Shown here: piece by piece, positions 47,907 to 57,900 of the stretch
Numbering within the stretch: position 1 is the first letter of the stretch
How the letters are laid out: each line of letters starts with the position of its first letter
Assembly (NCBI RefSeq): GCF_016679925.1
Contig: NZ_JAEQBW010000001.1
Location: forward strand, 930,001-994,000
Length of the DNA stretch: 64,000 nt
Origin: Marivirga aurantiaca
GTDB taxonomy: Bacteria > Bacteroidota > Bacteroidia > Cytophagales > Cyclobacteriaceae
Direction: 5' to 3'
Notes under the pieces: model-generated
The model's database searches: none
What the model was told of the DNA's origin: nothing
What the model saw: only the letters and a program-made list of their open reading frames with translations
Program-made: the position numbers and the translations under genes

Positions 47907-49160
47907 TCATAGACTTCTTTCATACTTCCTCATTATCACCAATTGCTTTTCGGCCGATAGCTCTTTTGAATATTTCTTCAATTCCTCTATTTCTGAAAAC
48001 AGATTCATTACCCCAGTCTCTAAAGCTTGGTTGGGGTAATAATGATCCCTCAAAAAATGGACACATTTTAATACCCTGAATCCATTAAACCATTGGAAAA
48101 AACGATCCCTGAGATGTGCTTTGTTTTTAGATTGCTGCCTGATTTTTGTAATTGAATCTTCAAAATTATTGGCTGTTATAAAATGTTGAATGGACTGGCT
48201 ACAATTTGAAGGAAAGCAGTCATCCTCAATCTGTAGGATAAAGGATTTTAATTCTTTGAAAATCAGGAAATTGTAGGAGGATGTAAGGTCCTTTTGATCC
48301 ATCTCATATTCACCCATAGCCCTGCCCGTACCAAAAGGCACTCTGTCTGAAATTCTGGGAGAAGGGATTACTTTAGTGGAGTTAATATTGGTAAAATTTC
48401 CTAAAGGAATGATTTTGTGGAGAAAGTAGAAATCTTCTCCGGCTTTTCGCTGATTCATTCCACCTTGTTTTTGATAAACTGAGGACTTTACAGCCATACT
48501 TGATCCAATGGTATGGTAAGCAAACGGATATTGGGCATATTTTAGTCCTTGAACATAATATCTCAAATGTAATTCATAAAGAATAATTGGGAGGTTTGAT
48601 TCCCCTTCTTTATGAATTGGATGTTCAAAATGAATGGATGAGCCCACAGAAAGAGGATTCTTTAAGAAGTGGGATTCGATGGATTTCAGATAATTGCTTT
48701 CGCAAATGCTATCTGCATCGAAGCAAACAATGATTCCATCTCGTTGATTAGTATTAAAGCGGTAAGAAGCTTCATCCATTCCTATTTTACGGGCTAGTCC
48801 AACCCCTGCCTGCTTTTTTGGTAAGTCATAGGCTTTTATTAAATGAAAAGTAATGAAATCTGATTTCTTTCTACTCCTAAAAACATTAATTTCCTCAGAG
48901 ACACTTTCACTTAATTCTTTTACCTCTTGAGTGGCATCTTCCGGGTGGTTGATGACTAGAATGACTTCCACTGGAAAGGTAGTTGGTTCGCAATTATCCA
49001 ATGATTCCAAAGTGGCTATTAAATTGTCTTCTTTAAAAACCGGAATTACAACACTTAGAAAAGTATTATCAACTATAATCTCATCAATAAACCGCTTTGA
49101 ATAGGCGTACCTTTCAAAATAAGTATTTGGGATCAAGGGGCTAATCTTTCTATTTTCCAA
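47907..49160 (-). CDS. Family 2-like glycosyltransferase
   Basis: The 417-residue protein has a GT-A fold. It starts with a short N-terminal segment (IPNTYFERYAYSKRFI), then LSVVIPVFKEDNLIATLESL, the DxD-type metal motif in VCFDADSICE, and a later acceptor-region GEDFYFLHKI (the E/D catalytic base is expected here). No membrane anchor is obvious. It overlaps the 3' end of pdxH by 28 nt in another frame, so the two are translationally coupled on the minus strand. Donor and acceptor sugars are unknown. Confidence 0.8.
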   Translation of the reverse strand: MENRKISPLIPNTYFERYAYSKRFIDEIIVDNTFLSVVIPVFKEDNLIATLESLDNCEPTTFPVEVILVINHPEDATQEVKELSESVSEEINVFRSRKKSDFITFHLIKAYDLPKKQAGVGLARKIGMDEASYRFNTNQRDGIIVCFDADSICESNYLKSIESHFLKNPLSVGSSIHFEHPIHKEGESNLPIILYELHLRYYVQGLKYAQYPFAYHTIGSSMAVKSSVYQKQGGMNQRKAGEDFYFLHKIIPLGNFTNINSTKVIPSPRISDRVPFGTGRAMGEYEMDQKDLTSSYNFLIFKELKSFILQIEDDCFPSNCSQSIQHFITANNFEDSITKIRQQSKNKAHLRDRFFQWFNGFRVLKCVHFLRDHYYPNQALETGVMNLFSEIEELKKYSKELSAEKQLVIMRKYERSL

Positions 49161-49774
49161 CTACCTGTTTCCTCTAATGTATAACACAACCTATCATGTA
49201 ATCTGCTGGGTCGGCCTTGCCAGAATTCAATTAGCGTAGGTGTGATAGCATAGCCTCCCCAATGGGCCGGCCGTTCTACTTCTTTTCCATTAAATTTCTT
49301 TTCAATTTCCACTAATCTTTGATCTAGCACGGTTCTATCCGAGATAGACTTACTTTGTGGAGATACCCAGGCACCTATTTGGCTCGCTCTTGGCCTGCTT
49401 TTGAAATAAATATCACTTGTTACGGTATCTACTTTTTTGACTAAGCCTTCAATGCGAATTTGTCTTTCAAGTTCCGGCCAAAAAAAAGTTAAAGCTACAT
49501 ATGGATTATCAGCAATTTGCTTTCCTTTTTCACTCTCATAATTGGTATAAAAAATAAAATTGTTATTTTCAACGCCTTTTAATAATACTATTCTTGAAGA
49601 TACTTTTCCATTGCTGGAGGTGGATAAATTCATAGCATTAGGTTCATTAACCGCTGAATCTACTGCGTTTTCGAACCAATTGAGGAATTGGTCAATTGGA
49701 TTTTGTGAAACTTTTTCAATTTTCAAGCTTTCTTTCGTATACTCTTCACGTAAGTCTGCAATAGATTTTTTCAT
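49133..49774 (-). CDS. pdxH: Pyridoxamine/pyridoxine 5'-phosphate oxidase PdxH
   Basis: The 213-residue FMN enzyme makes pyridoxal 5'-phosphate from PNP or PMP with oxygen. Conserved blocks are SSNGKVSSRIVLLKG, FYTNYESEKGKQIADNPYVA, FFWPELERQIRIEG, SRPRASQIGAWVSPQS and the C-terminal PTLIEFWQGRPSRLHDRL with the FMN/PLP-binding Arg-His-Asp. Full length. It is the upstream gene of the pdxH/GT2 pair. Confidence 0.95.
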   Translation of the reverse strand: MKKSIADLREEYTKESLKIEKVSQNPIDQFLNWFENAVDSAVNEPNAMNLSTSSNGKVSSRIVLLKGVENNNFIFYTNYESEKGKQIADNPYVALTFFWPELERQIRIEGLVKKVDTVTSDIYFKSRPRASQIGAWVSPQSKSISDRTVLDQRLVEIEKKFNGKEVERPAHWGGYAITPTLIEFWQGRPSRLHDRLCYTLEETGSWKIERLAP

Positions 49775-50012
49775 ATATTTATGGAATTAAATCGCTAATT
49801 GTTGGTGGCTTTCTGAATTTAAATTTATTATTGTTTTATAATGATTCAAAGCTTTATAATTAAATTAAGAGGCAAATATCGTTTAATAAAATAAGGGAAT
49901 AGAGATATTAAATGGTTTATTGCTGCTGAAAATACTTCTGAAGCTTAATAAAAGGCGATTGGTGATCAAATTGAAAACTTCTCCATTGCCTTTGGAATGA
50001 AAATATAGCAAG

Positions 50013-50597
50013 ATGAAATTAAGAATTGATTTAAAGTCCAATAGCAGAAAAGAATGGATTGATACTGTGATGGCGGATTTTGATGCTTTTTTGCAGGACC
50101 ATGCCAACTGTGAAAGAAAAGCTTCGAGCATGGCAATGAGTTTTGTGGCCAAATTTCCTGATAGACTTGAAATAATACCACAACTGATAGAAACGGCTGT
50201 TGAGGAATTGGAGCATTTCCGGGATGTTTATCAGCTAATGGAATCGAGAAATATTCAATTACCTCACGAAATAGAGAAAGATCATTATATGGCTGAATTA
50301 ATAAAATTTTGCCGGTCTGGAAAAGAAGATCGCTTTATGGATCGACTTTTATTGGCTTCCATCGTAGAAACTAGAGGGGCCGAACGTTTCAAGATGGTCT
50401 ACGAAGCACTTCCTGATGGTGAAATCAAGAAATTTTATCATCGATTATGGGCTTCAGAAGCTAAACATGGAGAAATTTTTATTGATATGGCGTTACATTA
50501 TTTTGAGAAAGAGTTAGTTTATAGCCGATTAGAACAAATGAGTGAAGAAGAAGCTAAGATTTTAGAAGACTTACCCTTAAAACCTGCACTTCACTGA
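50013..50597 (+). CDS. miaE: tRNA-(ms2io6A37) hydroxylase MiaE-like protein
   Basis: The 194-residue helical diiron oxygenase has the expected ligand pattern: Glu in HANCERKASS, E-x-x-H in EELEHFRDV, Glu in VETRGAERF and E-x-x-H in SEAKHGEIF. In the family it hydroxylates the isopentenyl group of ms2i6A37 in tRNA. It thus acts downstream of MiaA (1521) and MiaB, the latter not in the window. Its TGA stop overlaps the ATG of the yqgE gene by 1 nt, which implies translational coupling. Confidence 0.9.
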   Translation: MKLRIDLKSNSRKEWIDTVMADFDAFLQDHANCERKASSMAMSFVAKFPDRLEIIPQLIETAVEELEHFRDVYQLMESRNIQLPHEIEKDHYMAELIKFCRSGKEDRFMDRLLLASIVETRGAERFKMVYEALPDGEIKKFYHRLWASEAKHGEIFIDMALHYFEKELVYSRLEQMSEEEAKILEDLPLKPALH

Positions 50598-51175
50598 TGG
50601 AGTTTTTTGAGTTTAAAAATATTGACCGGCCACAAAAGGGAGACTTGTTACTTTCGGAACCCTTGTTGCCCGATATTAATTTTGATCGTACGGTAATATT
50701 GTTGTGCGAACACAATGAGGAAGGATCTTTTGGCTTTGTTTTGAATAAATTATCAATTTTGAAGGTAGATGAAGTTTTACAGGAAATAAATTCCTTCGAT
50801 ACGAGTTTATATGTAGGAGGGCCTGTACAACAAAACACTTTACATTTTATTCATGACATAGAACATTTGCGCGGAGGAGGGCAGGAAATTATGGATCAAT
50901 TGTATTGGGGGGGGAGTTTTGAAAAATTACTGGATTTGGTGCAGGAAAGAAAGGTTGATAAAAATAAGATCAGGTTTTTTGTAGGCTATAGTGGATGGTC
51001 GGAGGAACAATTGCAACAGGAAATTGATCAGAATACGTGGATTGTGGCACGAGGAGTGCATCCATCGTATATTTTTAATACTCCGCCTGAAAAGCTTTGG
51101 AAGGATATATTGGAGAAAATGGGGGGGAGATTTAAAGTATATGCCAACTATCCTTCTGATCCGAAGCTTAATTGA
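50597..51175 (+). CDS. YqgE/AlgH family protein
   Basis: The 192-residue protein has the family's hallmarks: PQKGDLLLSEPLLPDINFDR, TVILLCEHNEEGSFGFVLNK, YVGGPVQQNTLHFIH and FFVGYSGWSEEQLQQEI. The function is unsettled; AlgH was named from alginate regulation in Pseudomonas, and structures suggest a soluble binding protein. It is coupled to miaE by a 1-nt overlap and followed after 59 nt by the DUF349 gene. Confidence 0.93.
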   Translation: MEFFEFKNIDRPQKGDLLLSEPLLPDINFDRTVILLCEHNEEGSFGFVLNKLSILKVDEVLQEINSFDTSLYVGGPVQQNTLHFIHDIEHLRGGGQEIMDQLYWGGSFEKLLDLVQERKVDKNKIRFFVGYSGWSEEQLQQEIDQNTWIVARGVHPSYIFNTPPEKLWKDILEKMGGRFKVYANYPSDPKLN

Positions 51176-51234
51176 TAAAAAGAATTAAAATTTTAATTAA
51201 TATTGTATCTATTTGATTAAAGAATACTAGAATT

Positions 51235-53502
51235 ATGATGGACGTGAAAGGTACTTCTGAAAACCCAGATGAAAATAAAGATAACATGGAAGAACAGAAG
51301 GTGAAAAATGAGCAGGCAACAGGTGAAAACCAGGGGAATGAAGCCAATGAAAACGAATTTGTACAGGATGAATTGTCAGGTTCTGTAAAGAAGGAAAACA
51401 CTGAAGAAAAGGATGTGCCTGCTGAGGAACAACCTATTCGTTCTTCTGAAATAGAAGCAGCTGCAACAGACCTACCCACTGAAACAAATGAGCAGGTATC
51501 TTCTCAAAATGAAGAGCAAGCTGATGAAGTGGATACCAGAGAAAATACACCTGTTGATGAAAATTCAAGCATGAAGGAAGCTGAGGAAGAAGCGAGTACC
51601 TTATCTGAAAATCCTGAAAAGCATACCTCCACCGAGACTGGGGTAATTGATGCTGATCAGCCCCTTAAATCCTCCGAAATAGAAGCAGTTGCTACAGATA
51701 TACCTGAAACTCATGAAGCAAAAGCAGAATCTTCTGCTAAAGAAGAAGATGAATCTGATAATGAAGATGAATCCGATAGCGACCATGAAGATGAGTTAAA
51801 AGATTACTCCAATTTTAGTAAAGCAGAATTGGTAGATGCTATTAAAGAAATTTCCCATTCAGATGATTTCAGACAAGCAGATAGAATTCTAAAGGAAATC
51901 AAGCCACTTTTTGATGAAATACATGATGAAGAAAGAAAAGTGGCACTGGAAAAATTCCTTGCCGAAGGTGGTGAGGAAACCGATTTTTCAATGAAGCATG
52001 ATGAATTGACTGATCGTTTTGAAGCCAATTTTCAGCTCTATAAAGACAGAAAAAGAAAACACTTCAAAGAACAGGAAAAGCAGAAGGACGAAAATTATAA
52101 AAAGAAACTGGAAATATTGGATCGCTTAAGGGAATTGGTTGATGGTGAAGAAACTATTACCGGCCTCAACGTGATCAAGGAATTACAGAAAGAATGGAAA
52201 GCTGTAGGGCAGGTGCCTGGCAACCAGGCCAAAACACTTTGGGCCAACTATAATGCTCTGCTTGACAGATATTACGATCAAAGGAGCATCCTTTATGAAC
52301 TAAAAGAACTTGATAGAAGAAAGAACATTGAAGCTAAGAAAGAGCTTTGTGAGAAGGCTGAAGCCTTGGCAGATTCCAATGATGTGCCTTTTGCTATTAA
52401 GACTTTAAATGATTTACACGAAGAATACAAGCATATAGGTCCTGTACCAAAAGAAGAACAAGAGCCACTTTGGCAAAGGTTCAAAGCAGCCTCTGACGCT
52501 GTTTATGATAAACGCAAGGACTATCTAAAAGACCTGAAAGAAATCCAGGAAGCCAACCTTGAAAAGAAAAAAGCCATTATTGATAAAATCCAAACTTATT
52601 TAGAGTTTAACTCAGATAGGATTAAAGATTGGAATGCCAAAACCAAGGAAATATTGGCCATTCAGAAGGAGTGGGAGAATACCGGACAGGTGCCCAAGGA
52701 AAATGCCAAGGAAATCAACAAAAGCTTCTGGAGCAATTTCAAACAATTTTTCGGCAATAAACATGAATTCTTCAAGCGATTGGATGCAATGCGTGAAGAG
52801 AACATGAAGAAAAAGCAGGAATTGGTGAACCTGGCAGAAGCATTGAAAGAGAGTACTGAGTGGGTAAAAACAGCTGAGAAACTCAAGCAATTACAAAACC
52901 AATGGAAAGAGATTGGCCCTGTGCCCGAGAAATACAGGGAAAGTATTTATAAGCAATTTAAAACAGCCTGTGATGCATTTTTTGAAAATAAGAGAGCAGG
53001 TAATCAGGAATCTGAGAAGGAATTTAAGGAAAACCTAAAAGCCAAAGAAGATATTATTGCGCAGATCAGGCAATTGGAGCCTGGTGATCTGGAACAATTG
53101 GAGGCCTATGAGCAAGCCTATAGTAAATTGGGCTTTGTGCCACGCAATGCCATTCAAAAGGTTAAAGAGCACTTTTCTGATGCAATTGCCGAGTTCATTG
53201 AGAAGTCGGAATCTGTGTTGAGCGAAGAACAATTAGCTAAAGTGAAGTTAATGGCACAGCTGACTAAGATAATGGCGGGTCCGAATTCTGACAGAAAGCT
53301 CAATCAAAAGGAACATGGCCTTCGAAAGAAAATCAGTGATTTGCAAAATGACATCATTACATGGAGAAACAACCTTGAGTTTTTTGCTTCATCAAAAACA
53401 GCAGATAAATTGAAAAAAGAATTTGATCAAAAAATTGAAGAGGCAGAAAAAGAGATTGCACTGTTAAAGAAGCAGTTACGCATAGTCCGCTCTGTTGACT
53501 AA
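51235..53502 (+). CDS. DUF349 repeat protein with a long acidic N-terminal tail
   Basis: Of 755 residues, about the first 190 form a low-complexity, Glu/Ser/Asp-rich, probably disordered tail with a duplicated motif (QPIRSSEIEAAATDLP and QPLKSSEIEAVATDIP). The remainder is helical and made of repeated DUF349 units with the recurring KEWKAVGQVPGN, EEYKHIGPVPKEEQEPLWQ, KEWENTGQVPKEN and NQWKEIGPVPEKYRE, and ends in a coiled coil. No signal peptide is present. The function is unknown in Bacteroidota. Confidence 0.85.
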   Translation: MMDVKGTSENPDENKDNMEEQKVKNEQATGENQGNEANENEFVQDELSGSVKKENTEEKDVPAEEQPIRSSEIEAAATDLPTETNEQVSSQNEEQADEVDTRENTPVDENSSMKEAEEEASTLSENPEKHTSTETGVIDADQPLKSSEIEAVATDIPETHEAKAESSAKEEDESDNEDESDSDHEDELKDYSNFSKAELVDAIKEISHSDDFRQADRILKEIKPLFDEIHDEERKVALEKFLAEGGEETDFSMKHDELTDRFEANFQLYKDRKRKHFKEQEKQKDENYKKKLEILDRLRELVDGEETITGLNVIKELQKEWKAVGQVPGNQAKTLWANYNALLDRYYDQRSILYELKELDRRKNIEAKKELCEKAEALADSNDVPFAIKTLNDLHEEYKHIGPVPKEEQEPLWQRFKAASDAVYDKRKDYLKDLKEIQEANLEKKKAIIDKIQTYLEFNSDRIKDWNAKTKEILAIQKEWENTGQVPKENAKEINKSFWSNFKQFFGNKHEFFKRLDAMREENMKKKQELVNLAEALKESTEWVKTAEKLKQLQNQWKEIGPVPEKYRESIYKQFKTACDAFFENKRAGNQESEKEFKENLKAKEDIIAQIRQLEPGDLEQLEAYEQAYSKLGFVPRNAIQKVKEHFSDAIAEFIEKSESVLSEEQLAKVKLMAQLTKIMAGPNSDRKLNQKEHGLRKKISDLQNDIITWRNNLEFFASSKTADKLKKEFDQKIEEAEKEIALLKKQLRIVRSVD

Positions 53503-53532
53503 AAAATTACTTTGACTTTTTTTAGTGAAGGG

Positions 53533-53563
53533 TTTGGATTAATAAAAACAGCCCGTATATTTG
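53533..53563 (+). promoter_or_regulatory. Promoter of tRNA-Thr
   Basis: TTTG (53533-53536), a 19-nt spacer, then TATATTTG (53556-53563) is a perfect match to the Bacteroidota consensus. The tRNA begins 43 nt downstream. Confidence 0.8.
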
Positions 53564-53605
53564 CACTCGCAATAAGGGAAACGAAAGGCTCCCAAGTTGT
53601 AAAAG

Positions 53606-53678
<73 letters not shown>

Positions 53679-53682
53679 CATT

Positions 53683-53709
53683 AAAGCTACTCATTTGAGT
53701 AGCTTTTTT
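53683..53709 (+). terminator. Rho-independent terminator after tRNA-Thr
   Basis: aaagctactc pairs with gagtagcttt around a 4-nt loop (ATTT), followed by further T. It starts 5 nt after the tRNA. Confidence 0.88.
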
Positions 53710-53858
53710 TGTTTATAATCGTTTTTGCTTCTCTAACTATTCAAAACCAGATCAAGTAATATTTACTTCCTATTAAATGTTTACCATTTAGTTCCACATC
53801 CTTTCCTCTTTTACAACTAACCCTTATCTTCGCATCAGCATACAATTTGAATAGTTAA

Positions 53859-54881
53859 ATGGCAAAAACTGCAGATCAGATATTAACGGATTTAAAAGGT
53901 GGAGCTTATGCGCCTATATATTTTTTGCATGGAGAAGAACCTTATTTTATTGATATCATAAGTGATTTCATTGAGAAAAATGCGCTCAATGAAGCAGAAA
54001 AGAGCTTTAACCAACGCATATTATATGCAAAAGATGTAAGCCTGAACAATGTGATTTCGGCTGCCCGAAGCTTTCCAATGATGGGACAGAGGCAGGTAAT
54101 CATAGTAAAGGAAGCACAGGAATTGGCTGAATTGAAGAAAGGAGATACAGGCATGGAAGTATTTGAGGCTTATTTGCAAAACCCCCAACCTTCCACAGTT
54201 TTGGTGTTTTGCCATAAGCACAAAAAAATCGACAAACGGAAAAAGATTTCCAAACTGATAGAAAAAAACACTGTTTTCCTTGAATCCAATAAAATTTATG
54301 AAAATAAAGTACCTGATTGGATCCAACAATATGTAAGTGGGAAAGGCTACAAAATCAATCGGGATGCTACTATGTTACTCACAGAATATATTGGCAACAA
54401 CCTGGAAAGAATGTCAAATGAGATTGATAAAATATTAATCAATTTTAAAGAGCCTGTTGAAATTGATTCGGCCCTTGTGCAGGAATATGTAGGGATAAGC
54501 AAAGACTATAATATTTTTGAATTGCAAAAAGCCCTTGTGACAGGAAATGTTTTACAGGCCAATAGGATCATCCAATATTTTGCTGCTGACCCCAAAAATC
54601 ATCCTGTAATTTTATCTATTGGTTTTTTGCATAGTTTTTTTACTAAATTATTATTAATACACAACCATCCTGACAAGTCGGACAGAGGTGTGGCCATGGC
54701 TGCCGGGGTTTCCCCTTATATTGCCAAGGAATATATGGCGGCTGTCAGACGTTTTAATCTTAACAAGGTAGTGCAGAATCTGGCTTACATTTATCAGGCT
54801 GATTTAACCAGCAAAGGAATCAATGCTTCGCTGGCTGAGGACCAACTAATGAAGGAATTGGTCTATAAACTGATGCACTGA
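53859..54881 (+). CDS. holA: DNA polymerase III delta subunit HolA
   Basis: The 340-residue clamp-loader subunit opens the sliding clamp during replication. Recognisable blocks are the N-terminal PIYFLHGEEPYFIDIISDFI, SAARSFPMMGQRQVIIVKEA, the GKGYKINRDATMLLTEYIGNNLERMSNEIDKI helical domain and VGISKDYNIFELQKAL, with the C-terminal collar domain (LAYIYQADLTSKG). Length and order are normal. It precedes the envelope cluster, separated by 70 nt. Confidence 0.92.
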   Translation: MAKTADQILTDLKGGAYAPIYFLHGEEPYFIDIISDFIEKNALNEAEKSFNQRILYAKDVSLNNVISAARSFPMMGQRQVIIVKEAQELAELKKGDTGMEVFEAYLQNPQPSTVLVFCHKHKKIDKRKKISKLIEKNTVFLESNKIYENKVPDWIQQYVSGKGYKINRDATMLLTEYIGNNLERMSNEIDKILINFKEPVEIDSALVQEYVGISKDYNIFELQKALVTGNVLQANRIIQYFAADPKNHPVILSIGFLHSFFTKLLLIHNHPDKSDRGVAMAAGVSPYIAKEYMAAVRRFNLNKVVQNLAYIYQADLTSKGINASLAEDQLMKELVYKLMH

Positions 54882-54951
54882 GGTGAATAAATTCAGCTTA
54901 ATCAAAAATATTTAGCACTTAATTGAGTTAAATACGTAATTGAAAAACACG

Positions 54952-57900
54952 ATGATCTATAAAATAATAACGCCATTACTTTTTCTTTGCCTGCCTTTTT
55001 TTGCCAATGCCCAATACGCGCATGTGAGGCAGTCTGCTGATGATTTATATAAGGAGGGAGTCAAATTATTCCAATCACAACAATACAATTCAGCACAGAA
55101 ACTATTGGAAGAATATGCCAATCATCCTCACAGCAATGATCTTCAGTCCCAAAATGCGGAGTATTTAAGCGCATTATCGGCTATTTATCTTTTTCATGCC
55201 GATGGAGAAGCCAGAATCAAAAATTTCGTCAATACTTATCCTGCTAATTCATATGCTGATGAAGCATATTTTGAGTTAGGTAATTTCTATTTCAGGGAGA
55301 AAAACTATCCCAAAGCCATTCAATATTATGAAGAAACGGATGAAGATGTGCTGGGTCAAAAGGATAAAGAAGACTATCAGTTCAAATTGGCTTATTCCTA
55401 TTTTAGCAGGAAAGCATTTTCAGAAGCCCTTCCTTATTTTAACAAACTAAAAAGAAGTAGTTCCAGTTATCAATCAGCAGCCAGTTATTATGCCGGCTAT
55501 ATTGCCTTTGAACAAGGAGATTATAATCAGGCATTAATTGACCTGAAGAAAGCAGGGGAGAATGATTCTTATAGTAGTACAACTGCCACCATGATTGCCA
55601 ATATCTATTACAGGCAAAAAAAATACGATCAGGTAATTGAGTATGCTCAAAATATTAGTAATAATGTGTCGGGCATGGCTTCGGCTGATTTAAGCCTGAT
55701 CATAGGCGATTCTTATTATTTTAAAAATAATTATTCCAAAGCTTCTGAATACTTTACTGATTTCAGAGACAAAAGTAAAGCGAAACCTGAAAGAGAGGTG
55801 CTTTACAGAATGGCCTATGCCGAATACAAACAGGAAAACACCGGAGAAGCTACTCAATTATTTGAGCAAGTTGGCTTAGGGAAAGATTCCTTGTCGCAAT
55901 ACAGCACATACTATTTGGGTAAGTTGTATTTGGAGAACGATAATCCCCGCTATGCTGTAAATGCTTTTCAGCAGGCAAAGCTATTGGATTATATTCCTGC
56001 GATAAAAGAAGAAAGCCAGTATCAACTGGCCAAGCTTTATATTAAGCAAAAACTCTTTTCAGATGCTATTTCGGAGTTAAAGGATTTTGTGTCCAGGTAT
56101 CCTCAAAGCAATTACGCCACTGAGGCTAATGAGTTGTTGAGTCAGGCATACCTTAATACCAATGCCTATGAACTGGCCATAGAATTTATTGAATCTATCC
56201 CAAATAAAACCCTGAGGTTGAAAGAAGCTTATCAGAAAGTGGCTTTCTATCAAGGAGCGGAATACTTCAACCAGGCCCAGTTTTACAAGGCGGTGCAATT
56301 TTTTGAGAAATCAGTAAGCTATCCTCAAAACAAGTCACTTGCAGGAAAAGCCTATTACTGGATGGGAGAGGCCTATGCCACCGGAAAAAAATATGAAGAA
56401 GCAATAAATGCTTATGAGAAGGCTCTTAATCATTCTAGTTCCTCTGATGAATGGTATCCGGCACTGCAATATGGATTGGCGCATGTCTATTATAACGATA
56501 AACAATTTAGTAATGCATTGAACTATTTTAACGCTTATGTGAAGTACGGTAAATCCAGACCTTACTATGAAGATGCCCTCATTAGATTGGCTGATTGTTA
56601 TTATGTTTCAAAAAAATATTCCCTGGCACTTTCTAACTATCAAACTGCTATTGACCAAAAAAATGAAAAATCTGACTATGCTTATTTTCAGAAAGGTGTT
56701 ATCCATAGTATTTTATCAGAAAATGAAAAAGCAAACAGGCATTTTGATGTGGTAATATCAACTTATAAAAAATCAAATTACTATGACAATGCCCTTTTCC
56801 AAAAAGCATTGATGGCTTTTGAAAGTGGGAAGTATTCAGAAGCTATAGATGGTTTTTCTTATTTACTAAAAGCAACAAATCAAACGCCTTTGAGGCCTTA
56901 TGCTTTATCCAAACGGGCAATTGCTTACTTTAATTTGCGGAAATATAAAGAGGCTGAGGAAGATTATAAAATGATATTGGATAACTATCTCACCCATCAG
57001 ACAGCCAATGGTGCTTTACTGGGCCTTCAGGAAATATATAGTATGCAAGGCCTTTCAGGAGATTTGGACAAATATTTAGCGGAGTATAAAAAAGCAAATC
57101 CTAATGATAAAGAGATAACTTCTATTGAATTTGATGCGGCCAAATCCATCTACTTTAACCAAAATTATAATAAAGCAATTGCTGCCTTTCAGAATTACCT
57201 GAATGAATATCCTGACAATGCATTGAGTTATGAAGCCAAATACTACCTGGCAGATTCCTACTACAGGAGTCAACAATATGACAAGGCACTTCCTTATTTT
57301 TACGAAGTAGTTCAGGAAGATAAAACACCATTCGTCAAACGTTCTGTTCAGAAGATAGCCGAACTAGAACTAGAAAGAAGCAACTATGAAAATGCCGAAC
57401 TCTATTACAATAAAGTTTTAGAATTGGCAGATAATGATAAGGATAAATATATTGCATGGTCGGGCTTGTTGCAAATAGCCAAAGCCCAAAGTTTATATTC
57501 GGAGATGATTCAGTATGCGGATCTTATTCTGGATAAAGCGGCAGTGAACCCTAATGTAATGAATGAGGCATACCTGAATAAAGGATTGGCTTATTATTAC
57601 CAGGGGGATTATAAAAATGCAGAATCACATTTTAAAAGTGCTGTCAACAATGCCAAAGATGCCAATGCAGCTGAAGCTAAATACCTTATTGCCCTTATGC
57701 AGTATAATAAAGATGAGCATCAAAATTCTATTAATACATTGTTTGAGTTAAATAATGATTTTGCCAATTATTCTGAATGGCTGGGGAAATCATTTTTATT
57801 GATTGCAGACAATTATTATGAGATGAATGAGCTGTTCCAGGCTAAAGCGACCTTAAATTCCATCATTGAAAATGCTCAATCTGTTGTTTTGAAAAAAGAG

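Noticed and set aside
50013..50216. Several overlapping minus-strand ORFs around the miaE start
   Set aside because: miaE has all diiron ligands on the plus strand; the minus-strand frames are short and unrelated to any family I recognise.
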